A DNA stretch of 64,000 nt from Massilia sp. Root418 (GTDB lineage: Bacteria; Pseudomonadota; Gammaproteobacteria; Burkholderiales; Burkholderiaceae_D). Every line of letters begins with the position of its first letter. The first letter of the stretch is position 1. This document shows, one piece after another, positions 52,901-60,526 of the stretch. The notes beneath the pieces were generated by a model. It worked only from the letters and a program-made list of their open reading frames with translations, did not search any database and was not told where the DNA came from. The translations under genes and the position numbers were made by a program. The stretch covers positions 473,299-537,298 of the forward strand of contig NZ_LMEC01000020.1 in assembly GCF_001425265.1 (NCBI RefSeq), in the 5' to 3' direction.

Positions 52901-53228
52901 GCGGCGGCTGGGACAGGAAAGGCACTTTCACCTGGCCCGGTGCGGTGTGCGGCTTGTAATCCTCGCGCTGGTCCCAGTGCTTGTCGTACAGGGACAGCAC
53001 CCAGGGCGTGGCGGCCGTGATCTCGTCGCCCCGGCCCTGCGCCTGCAGGATGCCGGGGACGGCGATCCTATCCGCCAGGTCGCGCCCGTACCAGCCCTGT
53101 GCCACGCCTTCGTCGCCACGGTCCATGGCAAAGCGCCACTGGCCGGACAGGTCGCGCACTTCGGCGGCGTGCAGGGGAAGGGCCAGCCAGCAGGCGGCGG
53201 TCAGGAAGTAAGGGGAGAATCGGGCCAC
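49938..53228 (-). CDS. Secreted GH2-like beta-glycosidase with discoidin-type C-terminus
   Basis: A 1096-residue exported enzyme. A signal peptide (ending LPLHAAE) is followed by a jelly-roll sugar-binding domain (LSGQWRFAMD, YLGAAWYQRDVDVP), an Ig-like domain and a TIM barrel. The barrel contains LLRGTHHGGDFP, NHIRFHSFCPPEAAFQAADELGLYL, the likely acid/base Glu in SPANEP and the likely nucleophile in VSHETGQW. Residues about 930-1060 look like an F5/8 type C (CBM32) domain. The order fits glycoside hydrolase family 2 or a close clan-A family. Substrate unknown. GTG start with AAGG upstream. Confidence 0.88.
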   Translation of the reverse strand: MARFSPYFLTAACWLALPLHAAEVRDLSGQWRFAMDRGDEGVAQGWYGRDLADRIAVPGILQAQGRGDEITAATPWVLSLYDKHWDQREDYKPHTAPGQVKVPFLSQPPRHYLGAAWYQRDVDVPAAWKGKRVQLFLERPRWGSTAWLDDKKVGENLSLVAEHAYDLGLLAPGRHRLSIRVDNRMLMAYRPDAHSVSDSLGMSWNGIIGKVELRATTPVWLDDAQAFPNVQDKTVLLKVRIGNAAGSAGSGVLTANGAAHKVSWGEGGGTAEIKVQFPASAQTWDEFHPVLHKIKLQLKGGAADDAREVSFGFAQIAARGSDFVLNGRPLLLRGTHHGGDFPLTGYPPTDVAYWRKIFQINKDWGINHIRFHSFCPPEAAFQAADELGLYLQPEPGMWNDVSPGTAMDKMLYEETDRMIRAYGNHPSFVLFSPANEPKGRWKEAFDKWIAHYRAADPRRLYSNGTGHTEKEVPGLGEGTDYLAMQRIGSKPLRGNKGWFGKDYGESLADIHVPVVSHETGQWVAYPDFSVIGKFKGYLRPGNYEIFRDSLAKHGMADRNKDFAYASGKFQLNSYKEDIEANLRTPGMMGYQLLDLHDYLGQGTALVGVLDTFWEPKGYVTAGEFRRFNGQTVPLARVLKRVYTSNETLTAEVEIAHFGERPLANARPYWKLLDPAGKVAASGELPQQSIAIGKNIKLGTVRAALSALPAPQAYKLVVGLHGTDAENDWMVWVYPEQLATAAPDGVLVTHSWPEAEARLDAGGKVLYLPLAADLDWNSPPLDTVPVFWNRLMNPAWGRMLGVWVDQRHAALAQFPTGSFNDWQWSELLVATRAMNLDRLPPALQPIVQPVDDWNRNFKLGLLFEASVGKGKLMVASVDLERGLERRVVARQLRKSVLDYMAGSAFNPRTALTAAQLRAVLFDTQVMKKLGATAATAAGGRDAASAIDGDPNTFWSADGKNGAARELALAFPQPVSFSGLMLMPRQNHRDHEGDVRDYVIHVSDDGASWRELKRGALVSTFDQQSIDFGQSVTARHLRFTALSGFGSDTSSALAELALRYTGPALPENVGPLIYKRVKSASSDIDENLPAEDKKKPAR

Positions 53229-53339
53229 GGCTAACCTTGGAGACGTACGTTGGATGGCCGATTATGAATCAATCCCCCGCACCCGTTTGCGCATCCTCGT
53301 GAGTGTTTTTGCGGTTTTTTCGATTTTTTTCTCAAAAGC

Positions 53340-53366
53340 TGTCACAGGCGCGCTGCGGCCGCCGTC
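53340..53366 (+). promoter_or_regulatory. ECF41-type promoter of the AhpD-like gene
   Basis: TGTCACA (53340-53346) and CGTC (53363-53366) separated by exactly 16 bp match the promoter consensus described for ECF41 sigma factors. Those factors typically control carboxymuconolactone-decarboxylase-family genes, which is what lies 58 bp downstream. The sigma factor gene itself is not in the window. Confidence 0.7.
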
Positions 53367-53423
53367 TTATGAGTATGAAGGCAGCACACTGGGTGTTGCC
53401 CTTAACTGAAAAGAGAGACTGTC

Positions 53424-53888
53424 ATGAGTGCACGTATCCCATTTTTTACCCTGGCCCCCGCTCCCCTGAAGGCCATGGTCGCCCTGTCCGGCGCCGTCAA
53501 GCAAAGCTCGCTGGGTCCGCGGCTGGTGGAACTGATCAACCTGCGCGTGTCGCAGATTAACGGCTGCGGCGTGTGCGTGGACATGCACTGGCGCGACCTG
53601 GTGAAGCAAGGCGCGGACTACCGCCACCTGAACGCCATCGCCGGCTGGCGCGAAGCCCCGGCGTCCTTCTTCAGCGCCCGCGAGCGCGCCGCGCTGGGCT
53701 GGGCCGAAGCCGTGAACGCCCTGCCGCACAAGGACGACACCGACGCCGCCTATGGCGAGCTGCGCGAACACTTCAACGAGACCGAAGTGGCTGAAATGGC
53801 GTTCGCCATCTCCGTCATCAAGGGTTGGAACATGATCAACCTGAGCCTGCGCAACCAGATCCCGGAAGTGCCGCCGCCAGGCATGTAA
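53424..53888 (+). CDS. AhpD-fold carboxymuconolactone decarboxylase family protein
   Basis: A 154-residue protein with the AhpD peroxidase-type active site E36-x11-C48-x2-C51-x3-H55 (ELINLRVSQINGCGVCVDMHWRD). Members reduce hydroperoxides or act as small oxidoreductases. The upstream region carries an ECF41 promoter, so the gene is probably part of an ECF41 regulon. The ATG follows AGAGAGACTGTC. There is no same-strand gene immediately upstream or downstream. Confidence 0.92.
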   Translation: MSARIPFFTLAPAPLKAMVALSGAVKQSSLGPRLVELINLRVSQINGCGVCVDMHWRDLVKQGADYRHLNAIAGWREAPASFFSARERAALGWAEAVNALPHKDDTDAAYGELREHFNETEVAEMAFAISVIKGWNMINLSLRNQIPEVPPPGM

Positions 53889-53934
53889 GCCGGACCGCGA
53901 GCCCAAGCTTATTTTTTGGGGCTGTCGCGCGCCG

Positions 53935-54105
53935 TCAGCGGGCAAGAGGCCAGCCGGAGGAGGCCTCCGCCAGCAACCATTCATCACTGCCTGGGAAGCG
54001 CAGCCATATGGTTTTCCAGGCATTGCGATTGCCGCTGCCGTGCAGATGCGCAAAGCACGGCGGCGATACCGCGTGCTCGCCATACTTGATCTGGTCCGCT
54101 TCCAC
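53935..54105 (-). pseudogene. Gene remnant, 5' truncated
   Basis: An open frame of 56 codons reading VEADQIKYGEHAVSPPCFAH and ending GWPLAR. Its composition looks like a real protein C-terminus. The frame continues upstream for about 19 codons without an ATG before an in-frame TAG, so the N-terminal part appears lost. No ribosome site is seen. The parent gene is not recognised. It lies next to another remnant in a 445-bp stretch without intact genes. Confidence 0.4.
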
Positions 54106-54186
54106 CGTGGCGTAGTAAGGCTGTTTGCGGTTTTTTACTAAGCGCTGAGGGGGGCGGCGCTATTTTTCGGCTTTTACTAAAACCTG

Positions 54187-54327
54187 CTACCCACTGCTAA
54201 CCTGGTCCACCGGGCCCGTCTGCGCCGCACCCAGCACGCGCTGCCACCGGCCGGCGTAGCGCACCTGGTAAGGCACGCCGATGTATTCCAGCACGCGCGT
54301 GGCCAGATCGATACTGGCGCCGCGCAA
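54187..54327 (-). pseudogene. Remnant of a family 3 solute-binding protein
   Basis: A 46-codon frame just after the desaturase stop reads LRGASIDLATRVLEYIGVPY and QVRYAGRWQRVLGAAQTGPV. This is the recognisable early segment of bacterial extracellular solute-binding proteins of family 3 (amino-acid type), but it has no start, signal peptide or remainder and stops at a TAG. It is most simply a deletion remnant. Together with the neighbouring fragment it fills 53889-54333. Confidence 0.5.
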
Positions 54328-54333
54328 AGTCGA

Positions 54334-55515
54334 TCAGGCCGAGGTGGCGGCGTCGCCGACCTTGCGCGGGCGCTGCGGGCGGGCCGGCGGCGGGCCGTCC
54401 AGCATCGGGCTGTAGCCGGGGAAGCTCATGCGCAGGATGCGCAGCACGGTGGTGCCGAACTGGCGCGTGAGCGAGCCGGTGTTGTACGGCAGGCGGTACT
54501 GCGCGCACAGCGCGCGCACGCGCGGGGCCACGTCGCCGTAGCGGTTGCTCGGCATGTCCGGGAACAGGTGGTGCTCGATCTGGTGGCTCAGGTTACCACT
54601 CATGATGTGGAACAGCTTGCCGCCCTTGATATTGCAGGAACCAAGCAGCTGGCGCACGTACCAGTGCGCGCGGCTTTCGTTTTCCACTTCGGCCTTGGTA
54701 AACACGTGCACGTCCATCGGGAAATGGCCGCAGAAGATGATCAGATAAGTCCACAGGTTGCGCACGATGTTGGCCACCGCGTTGGCGCCTGCCACATAGA
54801 AGAAGAACGGGCCGGCCAGCAGCGGGAACAGCAGGTAGTCCTTGCGCATCTGGCGCAGGATCTTGGCGCGCGTGCGCAGCCACATCGGGCGCAGGCTGGA
54901 CCACTTCATGCGGCCCTGGAGCACGCGGCCCAGTTCCAGTTCCTGGATCGCGATGCCCCACTCGAAGAACACCGCCAGCAGCAAGGCCCACAGCGGATTG
55001 CCCAGGTTGAAGGGCTTCCAGCGCTGGCCCGAGAACAGGCGCAGCAGGCCATAACCCGCCACGTCGGCATCCTTGCCCAGCACATTGGTCCAGGTGTGGT
55101 GCTTCACGTTGTGCGCGTGCTTCCACTGGTCGGACGGGCACACGTGGTCCCACTCCCAGCGGCCGGACTGGATCTCCGGGTCGCGCAGCCAGTCCCATTG
55201 CGCATGCAGCACATTGTGGCCGATCTCCATGTTTTCCAGGATCTTGGCAGCGCCCAGGGTCAGCACGCCCAGCACCATGACGGGCCAGAAGAAGGCCCAG
55301 CCGGCCAGCGCATGGCCCCATTGCGGCAGCAGCGCCAGGCTGGCGTAGATGGCCAGGCGGCCGCCGATTTCCAGGTAGCGGTGGACCTTCAGCAGGCGGC
55401 GGATGTAGCGCGCGTCGCGCTCGCCGCGGCTGGCCATGACTTCGTTGCGGATCGCCTCGATCTCGCTGCCAAAGGCGGCGATGTCGGCGGGAGTAAGGTG
55501 GGATGGAATAGGCAT
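54334..55515 (-). CDS. desB: Membrane acyl (delta-9 type) fatty-acid desaturase
   Basis: A 393-residue integral-membrane di-iron desaturase. The three histidine boxes are GHNVLH, HNVKHH and HQIEHH, with hydrophobic segments near residues 50-90, 180-200 and 230-270. It resembles the acyl-CoA desaturases DesB of Pseudomonas and DesA3 of mycobacteria, which introduce a double bond into saturated acyl chains using electrons from a dedicated reductase. That reductase gene is 19 bp upstream and a FabR/DesT-type repressor is divergent. The symbol is by analogy with the P. aeruginosa desBC-desT locus. Confidence 0.85.
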   Translation of the reverse strand: MPIPSHLTPADIAAFGSEIEAIRNEVMASRGERDARYIRRLLKVHRYLEIGGRLAIYASLALLPQWGHALAGWAFFWPVMVLGVLTLGAAKILENMEIGHNVLHAQWDWLRDPEIQSGRWEWDHVCPSDQWKHAHNVKHHTWTNVLGKDADVAGYGLLRLFSGQRWKPFNLGNPLWALLLAVFFEWGIAIQELELGRVLQGRMKWSSLRPMWLRTRAKILRQMRKDYLLFPLLAGPFFFYVAGANAVANIVRNLWTYLIIFCGHFPMDVHVFTKAEVENESRAHWYVRQLLGSCNIKGGKLFHIMSGNLSHQIEHHLFPDMPSNRYGDVAPRVRALCAQYRLPYNTGSLTRQFGTTVLRILRMSFPGYSPMLDGPPPARPQRPRKVGDAATSA

Positions 55516-55534
55516 GGAATTCTCGTTGATGTTT

Positions 55535-56614
55535 TTACAGCGCCAGCTCGACGTCGCCGACGGCGCTGCAGACGCACACTTGCACGGTGTCGCCCGGCTC
55601 GGCGATCAGGTCGCCGTTGCGCAGGTCGCGCACGCAACCGCTCACCAGTTTGGTGTCGCAGCCGTGGCAGATGCCCATGCGGCAGCCGTGCTTGGGATTG
55701 AGGCCGGCGTCTTCGGCGATCAGCAGCAGGCTGGTGACGCCGTCCGACTGCGCCTCGGCGGCGCTGCCGGCGAAGGTGACGCGGCCGGGGGCGGCTTCGG
55801 CCGTCGCCGCCGCCAGCGGCGCATGGAAGCGCTCCACGCGCAGCAGGTGGGACAGGCCGGCGGCCTGCCAGTGCGCCTCCACGGCCTCCAGCAGGCTGGC
55901 CGGGCCGCAGGCCCACACTTCGCGCTCGCGCCAGTCCGGGCAAGCCGCTTCCAGCTGCGCCGCGCTGAAGTGGGCGCCGCCGTCCTGCGTGTAGTAGCGC
56001 TGCAGCTGGTAGTGGCGCTGGGTGGTGGCCATCTGCTCCAGCTCCGCGCCGAAGATCACGTCTTTTGCATGCGGCGCGTAGTGCATGTGCACCGTGTCCG
56101 GCACCACTTCGTATTCCTGCACGTAGTTGCGCAGCATGCTCATGACGGGCGTGATGCCGCTGCCGCCGGTGATGAACAGCGGATGCACCGGCATCGACTC
56201 GGGCAGCACGAAGTCGCCCTGCGGCTCGCCCAGCGGCAGGTATTCGCCCACGCGCACCTGGCGCACCAGGCGCTGCGACACCCTGCCCTCGGCCACCGCC
56301 TTGACGGTGACGGTAATGCAGCCGTCCTCGCGGTCCGGCGCGGACGAGATGGAATAGGTACGCGTGTGGCGCTGGCCGCCGATCGGCACGCCCAGGCGCA
56401 CGAACTGGCCCGGGCGATGGCTGCGCCAGCCGGCGCCGGGGCGCAGGGTCAGCGTGCGGCTGTCGGCGGTTTCCTCGCGCACGGCCACCACGCGCGCCAT
56501 CAGCGCGTGCGAGGTCCAGAGCGGATTCACCAGCTCCACGTAATGCGAGTGGCGCAGCGGATAGGCAAACATGTCCGCCAGGCTGGCCAGGGAAGATCGT
56601 AAAGTCATTGGCAT
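55535..56614 (-). CDS. desC: Ferredoxin reductase for the desaturase
   Basis: A 359-residue flavin reductase. An FNR-type FAD/NAD(P)H module (GQFVRLGVPIGGQRHTRTYSISSAP; FITGGSGITPVMSMLR; VWACGPASLLEAVE) is followed by a C-terminal plant-type [2Fe-2S] domain (NPKHGCRMGICHGCDTKLVSG and VQVCVC). The order matches the reductases paired with DesB/DesA3 desaturases, to which it should pass electrons from NADPH. It is the first gene of the pair. ATG 56614 has no clear ribosome site, so a short-leader transcript is possible; ATG 56608 is an alternative. Confidence 0.88.
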   Translation of the reverse strand: MPMTLRSSLASLADMFAYPLRHSHYVELVNPLWTSHALMARVVAVREETADSRTLTLRPGAGWRSHRPGQFVRLGVPIGGQRHTRTYSISSAPDREDGCITVTVKAVAEGRVSQRLVRQVRVGEYLPLGEPQGDFVLPESMPVHPLFITGGSGITPVMSMLRNYVQEYEVVPDTVHMHYAPHAKDVIFGAELEQMATTQRHYQLQRYYTQDGGAHFSAAQLEAACPDWREREVWACGPASLLEAVEAHWQAAGLSHLLRVERFHAPLAAATAEAAPGRVTFAGSAAEAQSDGVTSLLLIAEDAGLNPKHGCRMGICHGCDTKLVSGCVRDLRNGDLIAEPGDTVQVCVCSAVGDVELAL

Positions 56615-56637
56615 GGCAAATAATAAGGATTGCCGTG

Positions 56638-56666
56638 ATTGTGTACACTTGTACACATCAAGTCAA
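56638..56666 (-). promoter_or_regulatory. desCB promoter
   Basis: On the minus strand TTGACT (56666-56661) and CACAAT (56643-56638) are 17 bp apart, a good sigma-70 pair. The palindromic operator 56640-56657 fills the spacer and touches the -10, so repressor binding would block RNA polymerase. Confidence 0.6.
56640..56657. promoter_or_regulatory. FabR/DesT-type operator
   Basis: Perfect inverted repeat TGTGTACA-CT-TGTACACA. A second partial site containing TGTACACATC lies at 56760-56769 just before the regulator's start codon, allowing autoregulation. The adjacent TetR-family repressor is the obvious ligand-controlled binder. Confidence 0.75.
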
Positions 56667-56775
56667 GCCCCCGTTGCACAATAAACAGGCAATTTTGTCC
56701 CCACCCTGTCATAAGCCCGTCACATTTGCCTGCCATGCCCGTGTAAAATGGGGCACACCTGTACACATCGAAGCC

Positions 56776-57456
56776 ATGAGCGAACACGAAACTGAAGAAG
56801 GCGCGGCGCGCCCCGAGCGCAAAACCGGCACCCGCAAGGCCTTGCTGCAGGCGGCGCTGACCCTGGTGGGCGAAGGCCGCAGCTTCACCAGCCTGGGCCT
56901 GCGCGAGATCGCGCGCCAGGCGGGCGTGGTGCCGAACGCCTTCTATCGCCATTTCCGCAATACCGACGAACTGGGGCTGGAACTGGTGGACGAGATGGGC
57001 ATTACCCTGCGCCGCCTGCTGCGCGAAGCGCGCCAGATCGACGTCTCGCGCGGTTCCATCCTGCGCCGCTCGGTGCGGGTCTACCTGGACTATGTGAAGG
57101 CGAACCGGCTGCAGTTCCAGTTCATCGCCACCGAGCGCTCGGGCGGCAGCCGCATCCTGCGCCTGGCGATCCGCACCGACGTGACCCACTTCACCAATGA
57201 AATGGCGCAGGACATCCGCTCGCTTGGCCGCTACCGCGACCTGCCCACGCCACGCCTGCAGATGGTGTGCGGCCTGATCGTCATGACCATGCTGGCCGCC
57301 GCCACCGACATCCTGGACCTGCCGCCCGGCCAGCCGCTGCTGGAGGGCGAGATGGAGGAAAACTTCGTGCAGCAGCTGCACGTGATCCTGCTGGGCGCGT
57401 CCAAATGGCAGGAGAAGGACGCCCACCAGGCGGCTGTGCTATCGCGGCGAGGCTGA
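56776..57456 (+). CDS. desT: TetR-family regulator of unsaturated fatty acid synthesis (FabR/DesT type)
   Basis: A 226-residue repressor. The helix-turn-helix (SFTSLGLREIARQAGVVPNAFYRHFRNTDELGLELVDE) and the following ITLRRLLREARQ and ATERSGGSRILRLAI segments are distinctive of FabR/DesT, which sense the saturation of acyl-CoA or acyl-ACP. It is divergent from the reductase/desaturase pair with an 18-bp palindrome in their promoter, the arrangement known for P. aeruginosa desT-desCB. ATG 56776 is chosen by homology; the ribosome site is weak. Confidence 0.88.
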   Translation: MSEHETEEGAARPERKTGTRKALLQAALTLVGEGRSFTSLGLREIARQAGVVPNAFYRHFRNTDELGLELVDEMGITLRRLLREARQIDVSRGSILRRSVRVYLDYVKANRLQFQFIATERSGGSRILRLAIRTDVTHFTNEMAQDIRSLGRYRDLPTPRLQMVCGLIVMTMLAAATDILDLPPGQPLLEGEMEENFVQQLHVILLGASKWQEKDAHQAAVLSRRG

Positions 57457-57570
57457 CAGCGCGGTTCTCAGCAATCCGGCGCGGCCCGCCACGCATGGCT
57501 GCGTACCGGGCGGAGCATGGCCCGATCTCCGATGGAGAAATAGTTCGCTTCCCGAGCACTCTCTATCCTC

Positions 57571-57576
57571 TATACT
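57571..57576 (+). promoter_or_regulatory. -10 element before nitrilase-like gene
   Basis: TATACT lies 31 bp before the start codon in an A+T-rich stretch. The best -35 at 16 bp spacing is TTCCCG, a weak match. Confidence 0.4.
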
Positions 57577-57606
57577 TTTCAAATCAATAACTCATGTATC
57601 TGCGCC

Positions 57607-59346
57607 ATGCGTATTATCGATTTGATCCATCAATTGCTGCCGGCTGGTACCGACGCAGCCTTCCTGGTAGAAGCGCCCACAGTCGAGGTTCTTAACCAAC
57701 CAGGCGGTCCGCGTGCCACATTTCCAAGCTATTCATTGTGCCCCATTTGGCCACCGGACCTGTTTGCCGTTATTGGAACCATCATCGACCGCAGCGGCTG
57801 CTACACCGAAGCGAGACCTGACCGCAATAATTTGGTGTGGCATGAAGAATTTATCGAAAGTATCATCGCAATTGCGGCGTCATGGAGCGCGTCCATGGTC
57901 TTGCCTCCGGAAGATGTGCAATACCTATGGACGCATGTGGTGTCCAATTTTGGGATGCTCCCCTTATCGGAAGTATGCCAAGAACAAGAAGTTGTGGACT
58001 ATTTGCTGGGATTGTTTGCGATAGCGGACGAGGCATGCGCAGGAATGGGATGGGATGAACTCCCGACACATCCGCACACGCCCTTCTCGCTCAACGTTAT
58101 CAGGACTGCCCTGGCTCCGGATTCGCGCGATCCCTATCGCTTGCCTTATTGGCCAAGATCGCTATGTGGAATGGTATCGCCGGACCACGCAATTGTGTTG
58201 CCGAAATCTATCACCACCACCAAAGGCTGCACTATCCGCTCGCTAAGTCACCACCTGGCCTTGCTTCCATGCCGCACCACCCTCGATCCTTCCTGGTTTC
58301 TCGTTTCCAGGCCTTTACAGGCGGCCCCTCATGACACCATGCGCCTGCTACTTATCCCATTTCCCGACCAGATCCCCGATGATTGTTTCGAGGTCAGCTT
58401 TCCGCGCACTCCTCTAAGCAACGGCACGTCCTACGCGGCATTCTTCAGACTTCATCAGCATTGGCTGGGACGGAAGGGACAACCACGGATGACCGGTGCG
58501 GCGCTGGCAAAAAGAGTCGTGCTACCGTTGATTCGTCAAGCTTGCAAAGCATCCGGCGGCGTGGTGCCGAACGGCATCGTATTCCCCGAGTGTGCGCTGT
58601 CTCCCCAAGTGGCTCAGGAATTAGTCCAGGCGATCGCTGACACTGGAATTGAGTTTCTGATTACCGGCGTGCTTGAGAAAGAGCCGGAGACCGGCCACTG
58701 GCTGAACCAAGCCCGCACCTATGCGATAGTAGACTCTCAAAACGTACTGTGCCGCCAACAAAACAAGCATCATCGCTGGCGCGTTGACCAATCGCAGGCT
58801 GACGCCTATGGCCTCAACTTTGACACGGACCAGAGCAACCACCAATGGTGGGAGGATATCGATATTAGCCGGCGCAGCTTGCCGTTCTATGCGCTTAGCC
58901 GCGATATGTCCATGGTGACGCTGATATGCGAAGACTTGGCCCGCATGGATCCGGCAATGAACGCCATACGCTCGGTTGGACCGAACTTGGTGGTTGCCCT
59001 GCTGATGGACGGGCCACAATTGATTTCCCGCTGGCCAGGCCGCTACGCCGGAGTCCTGGCGGATGAACCGGGATGCGCAGTGCTATCGCTAACCTGTGCT
59101 GCCACGGTCAACCGTTCGAATGCCACCTACGTGAAAAACAACCCTGCCGCCGCGCCGGCACGCATCGTCGCACTTTGGGTTCAGGCTGATGGCCGTAAAG
59201 AGCAACTGTCTCTGGACGACGGAGACATGGGCGTGCTGTTACAGCTGCGGTGCGTTCCAAAGCATCAAACAACGCTGGACAACCGATCCGACAGGTCCGC
59301 TTCGCGAGAACTGCAATACCTGTCCCATATGTCACTCGGGGTATAA
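57607..59346 (+). CDS. Large nitrilase-fold protein with unknown N-terminal domain
   Basis: A 579-residue protein. From about residue 255 it resembles the carbon-nitrogen hydrolase superfamily, with a complete Glu-Lys-Cys triad at family-like spacing: E328 (GIVFPECALSP), K387 (QQNKHHRW) and C441 (VTLICEDLARMD). Residues 1-250 are not recognised and show no reverse-transcriptase YxDD motif. Ordinary nitrilases are about 260-350 residues, so this is an unusual large form. Base composition is clearly more A+T-rich than the neighbours (many ATA, TTG, AGT and CAA codons), which suggests transfer. No clear ribosome site. A role in defence is conceivable but unproven. Confidence 0.7.
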   Translation: MRIIDLIHQLLPAGTDAAFLVEAPTVEVLNQPGGPRATFPSYSLCPIWPPDLFAVIGTIIDRSGCYTEARPDRNNLVWHEEFIESIIAIAASWSASMVLPPEDVQYLWTHVVSNFGMLPLSEVCQEQEVVDYLLGLFAIADEACAGMGWDELPTHPHTPFSLNVIRTALAPDSRDPYRLPYWPRSLCGMVSPDHAIVLPKSITTTKGCTIRSLSHHLALLPCRTTLDPSWFLVSRPLQAAPHDTMRLLLIPFPDQIPDDCFEVSFPRTPLSNGTSYAAFFRLHQHWLGRKGQPRMTGAALAKRVVLPLIRQACKASGGVVPNGIVFPECALSPQVAQELVQAIADTGIEFLITGVLEKEPETGHWLNQARTYAIVDSQNVLCRQQNKHHRWRVDQSQADAYGLNFDTDQSNHQWWEDIDISRRSLPFYALSRDMSMVTLICEDLARMDPAMNAIRSVGPNLVVALLMDGPQLISRWPGRYAGVLADEPGCAVLSLTCAATVNRSNATYVKNNPAAAPARIVALWVQADGRKEQLSLDDGDMGVLLQLRCVPKHQTTLDNRSDRSASRELQYLSHMSLGV

Positions 59347-59365
59347 TTCTTGCGTGACCGTCAAC

Positions 59366-59394
59366 TTGCTGACCGCGTACAGGCAGGCTACACT
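59366..59394 (+). promoter_or_regulatory. Promoter for the 112-aa protein gene
   Basis: TTGCTG (59366-59371) and TACACT (59389-59394) are separated by 17 bp, 19 bp before the start codon, giving the small downstream gene its own promoter. Confidence 0.55.
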
Positions 59395-59413
59395 GGTTTG
59401 AGGGAGAGCAGCA

Positions 59414-59752
59414 ATGTCAAAAGTAAAGATCAATTTTCGGGCTAAGGGGCGTGCCGTGTCCGCATCGGAAATGGCTGCCATGCGGACGTTCGAGCAACTG
59501 CATGGCATCACCGGCAAACTTCCCACCGACGAGGAAACCCGTGTCCGCATGGCTGAGCTGAAAGCTGCAGCATTGGCTGCACAGCGTAATATAAATGCCG
59601 CCGAATCGGTGCAACGGGTCAACGTGCTGGCAAGCGTGCCGGAGAAGGCAAGCGAGGCACAAGCAGCTGCCCCGCTCCGCAGAACACCCAGCAAAATGCA
59701 GGCACCCGCCGTTAGCGTCAAGACAATGGCGCGTGGAAAGCGCGCCGCATAG
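59414..59752 (+). CDS. Small basic protein, 112 aa
   Basis: A 112-residue protein starting MSKVKINFRAKGRAVSASEM and ending KTMARGKRAA, with GGGAGAG before the ATG. It is rich in Ala, Lys and Arg, has no cysteine and no membrane segment, and looks helical with a disordered tail. No family is recognised. It lies 67 bp after the nitrilase-like gene in the A+T-richer patch and could be its partner, though it has its own promoter. Confidence 0.6.
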   Translation: MSKVKINFRAKGRAVSASEMAAMRTFEQLHGITGKLPTDEETRVRMAELKAAALAAQRNINAAESVQRVNVLASVPEKASEAQAAAPLRRTPSKMQAPAVSVKTMARGKRAA

Positions 59753-59817
59753 CACGGCGCAGTCTATGCCGGACTCGGTGTCTAGCGTTTTGCTGAAGTA
59801 AGCTATCCCAAAATAAA

Positions 59818-60526
59818 TCAACGCCTGGAGCCGGCCCAGTTTCTCATACTGGCGCCCCGAGGCGACATATGAGCAAATACAATCGCATCCAATACCGCCA
59901 GGTTTTCAATGTCCGGCCGTCTCGATTGGACGGACATCAACGCCTGTCGCAACAGGTCCTCGATCAATAAATAGCGTCCCTCATTGCTGAGAACATTCGC
60001 TGAGATAGGCAGTACCGTCCCGAAAAAGTTCTGCCAGCGCGAATCCAAGGGCACGACGTTGCGCGCCAGGCCGCTGTTGACCAGAATATTGCGAATGGAA
60101 AAGCGGCCCCTGTAGTTTGACGAAACGGCCGAGCGGAGAATCCTCATCGCTGTTTTCGAGGCTGGATAGCCCGCAGGCGAGGTACTGCCACCAGAGATCG
60201 TCCAGCGTCTGAACTGGCGAGGTTTGGAGTTCGAGCCGATTGACAGCATTAGGGACGTCGCTAACCGGTGGCAGATTCAGCACAAGTTCTGCGACCGCCG
60301 CCATGGCGCCATCCGGAATGCGGTACGCCGCTATGGATTTATTGCCGGTTCGCCTCTTGCTCCGCCAGGACGGACTCGCTATATTCCGTAGTGCCTGTTC
60401 ACAGCGGGCTGCGATCTCAGGTTCGCCGCGCGTCAGAGCATTCGCGTGCAGTGCCTCGATTTCTGGTTTTGAGAGCAAACGGATCCGGTCATCAGTCCAG
60501 TCAACTTTTCTTTTTTTTTCTTGCAT
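59818..60526 (-). pseudogene. Frameshifted gene, possibly OGG/HhH-GPD-like
   Basis: Two overlapping frames on the minus strand make one protein of about 235 residues if one G is removed from the GGGG run at 60107-60110. Upstream part: from ATG 60526 (MQEKKRKVDWTDDRIRLLSK) through DDLWWQYLACGLSSLENS to FVKLQG. Downstream part: FSIRNILVNSGLARNVVPLD-SRWQNFF to the stop at 59818. The joined LQG...RNILVNSGLARNVVPLDSR segment faintly recalls the helix-hairpin-helix/Asp region of OGG-type DNA glycosylases, though the catalytic Lys is not evident; this is weak. Composition is A+T-richer than the core. It could be a true pseudogene, a phase-variable gene or a sequencing error. Confidence 0.6.

Noticed and set aside
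53367..54083. Minus-strand 238-codon frame across the AhpD-like gene
   Set aside because: It lies opposite a gene with intact active-site motif and ECF41 promoter; the translation has no recognisable features.
56608..56775. N-terminal extension of the TetR-family protein to 56608
   Set aside because: It would run through the operator and promoter region and adds residues unlike any TetR N-terminus.
57607..59346. RT-nitrilase defence protein (DRT type 1)
   Set aside because: The N-terminal 250 residues contain no reverse-transcriptase active-site motif.
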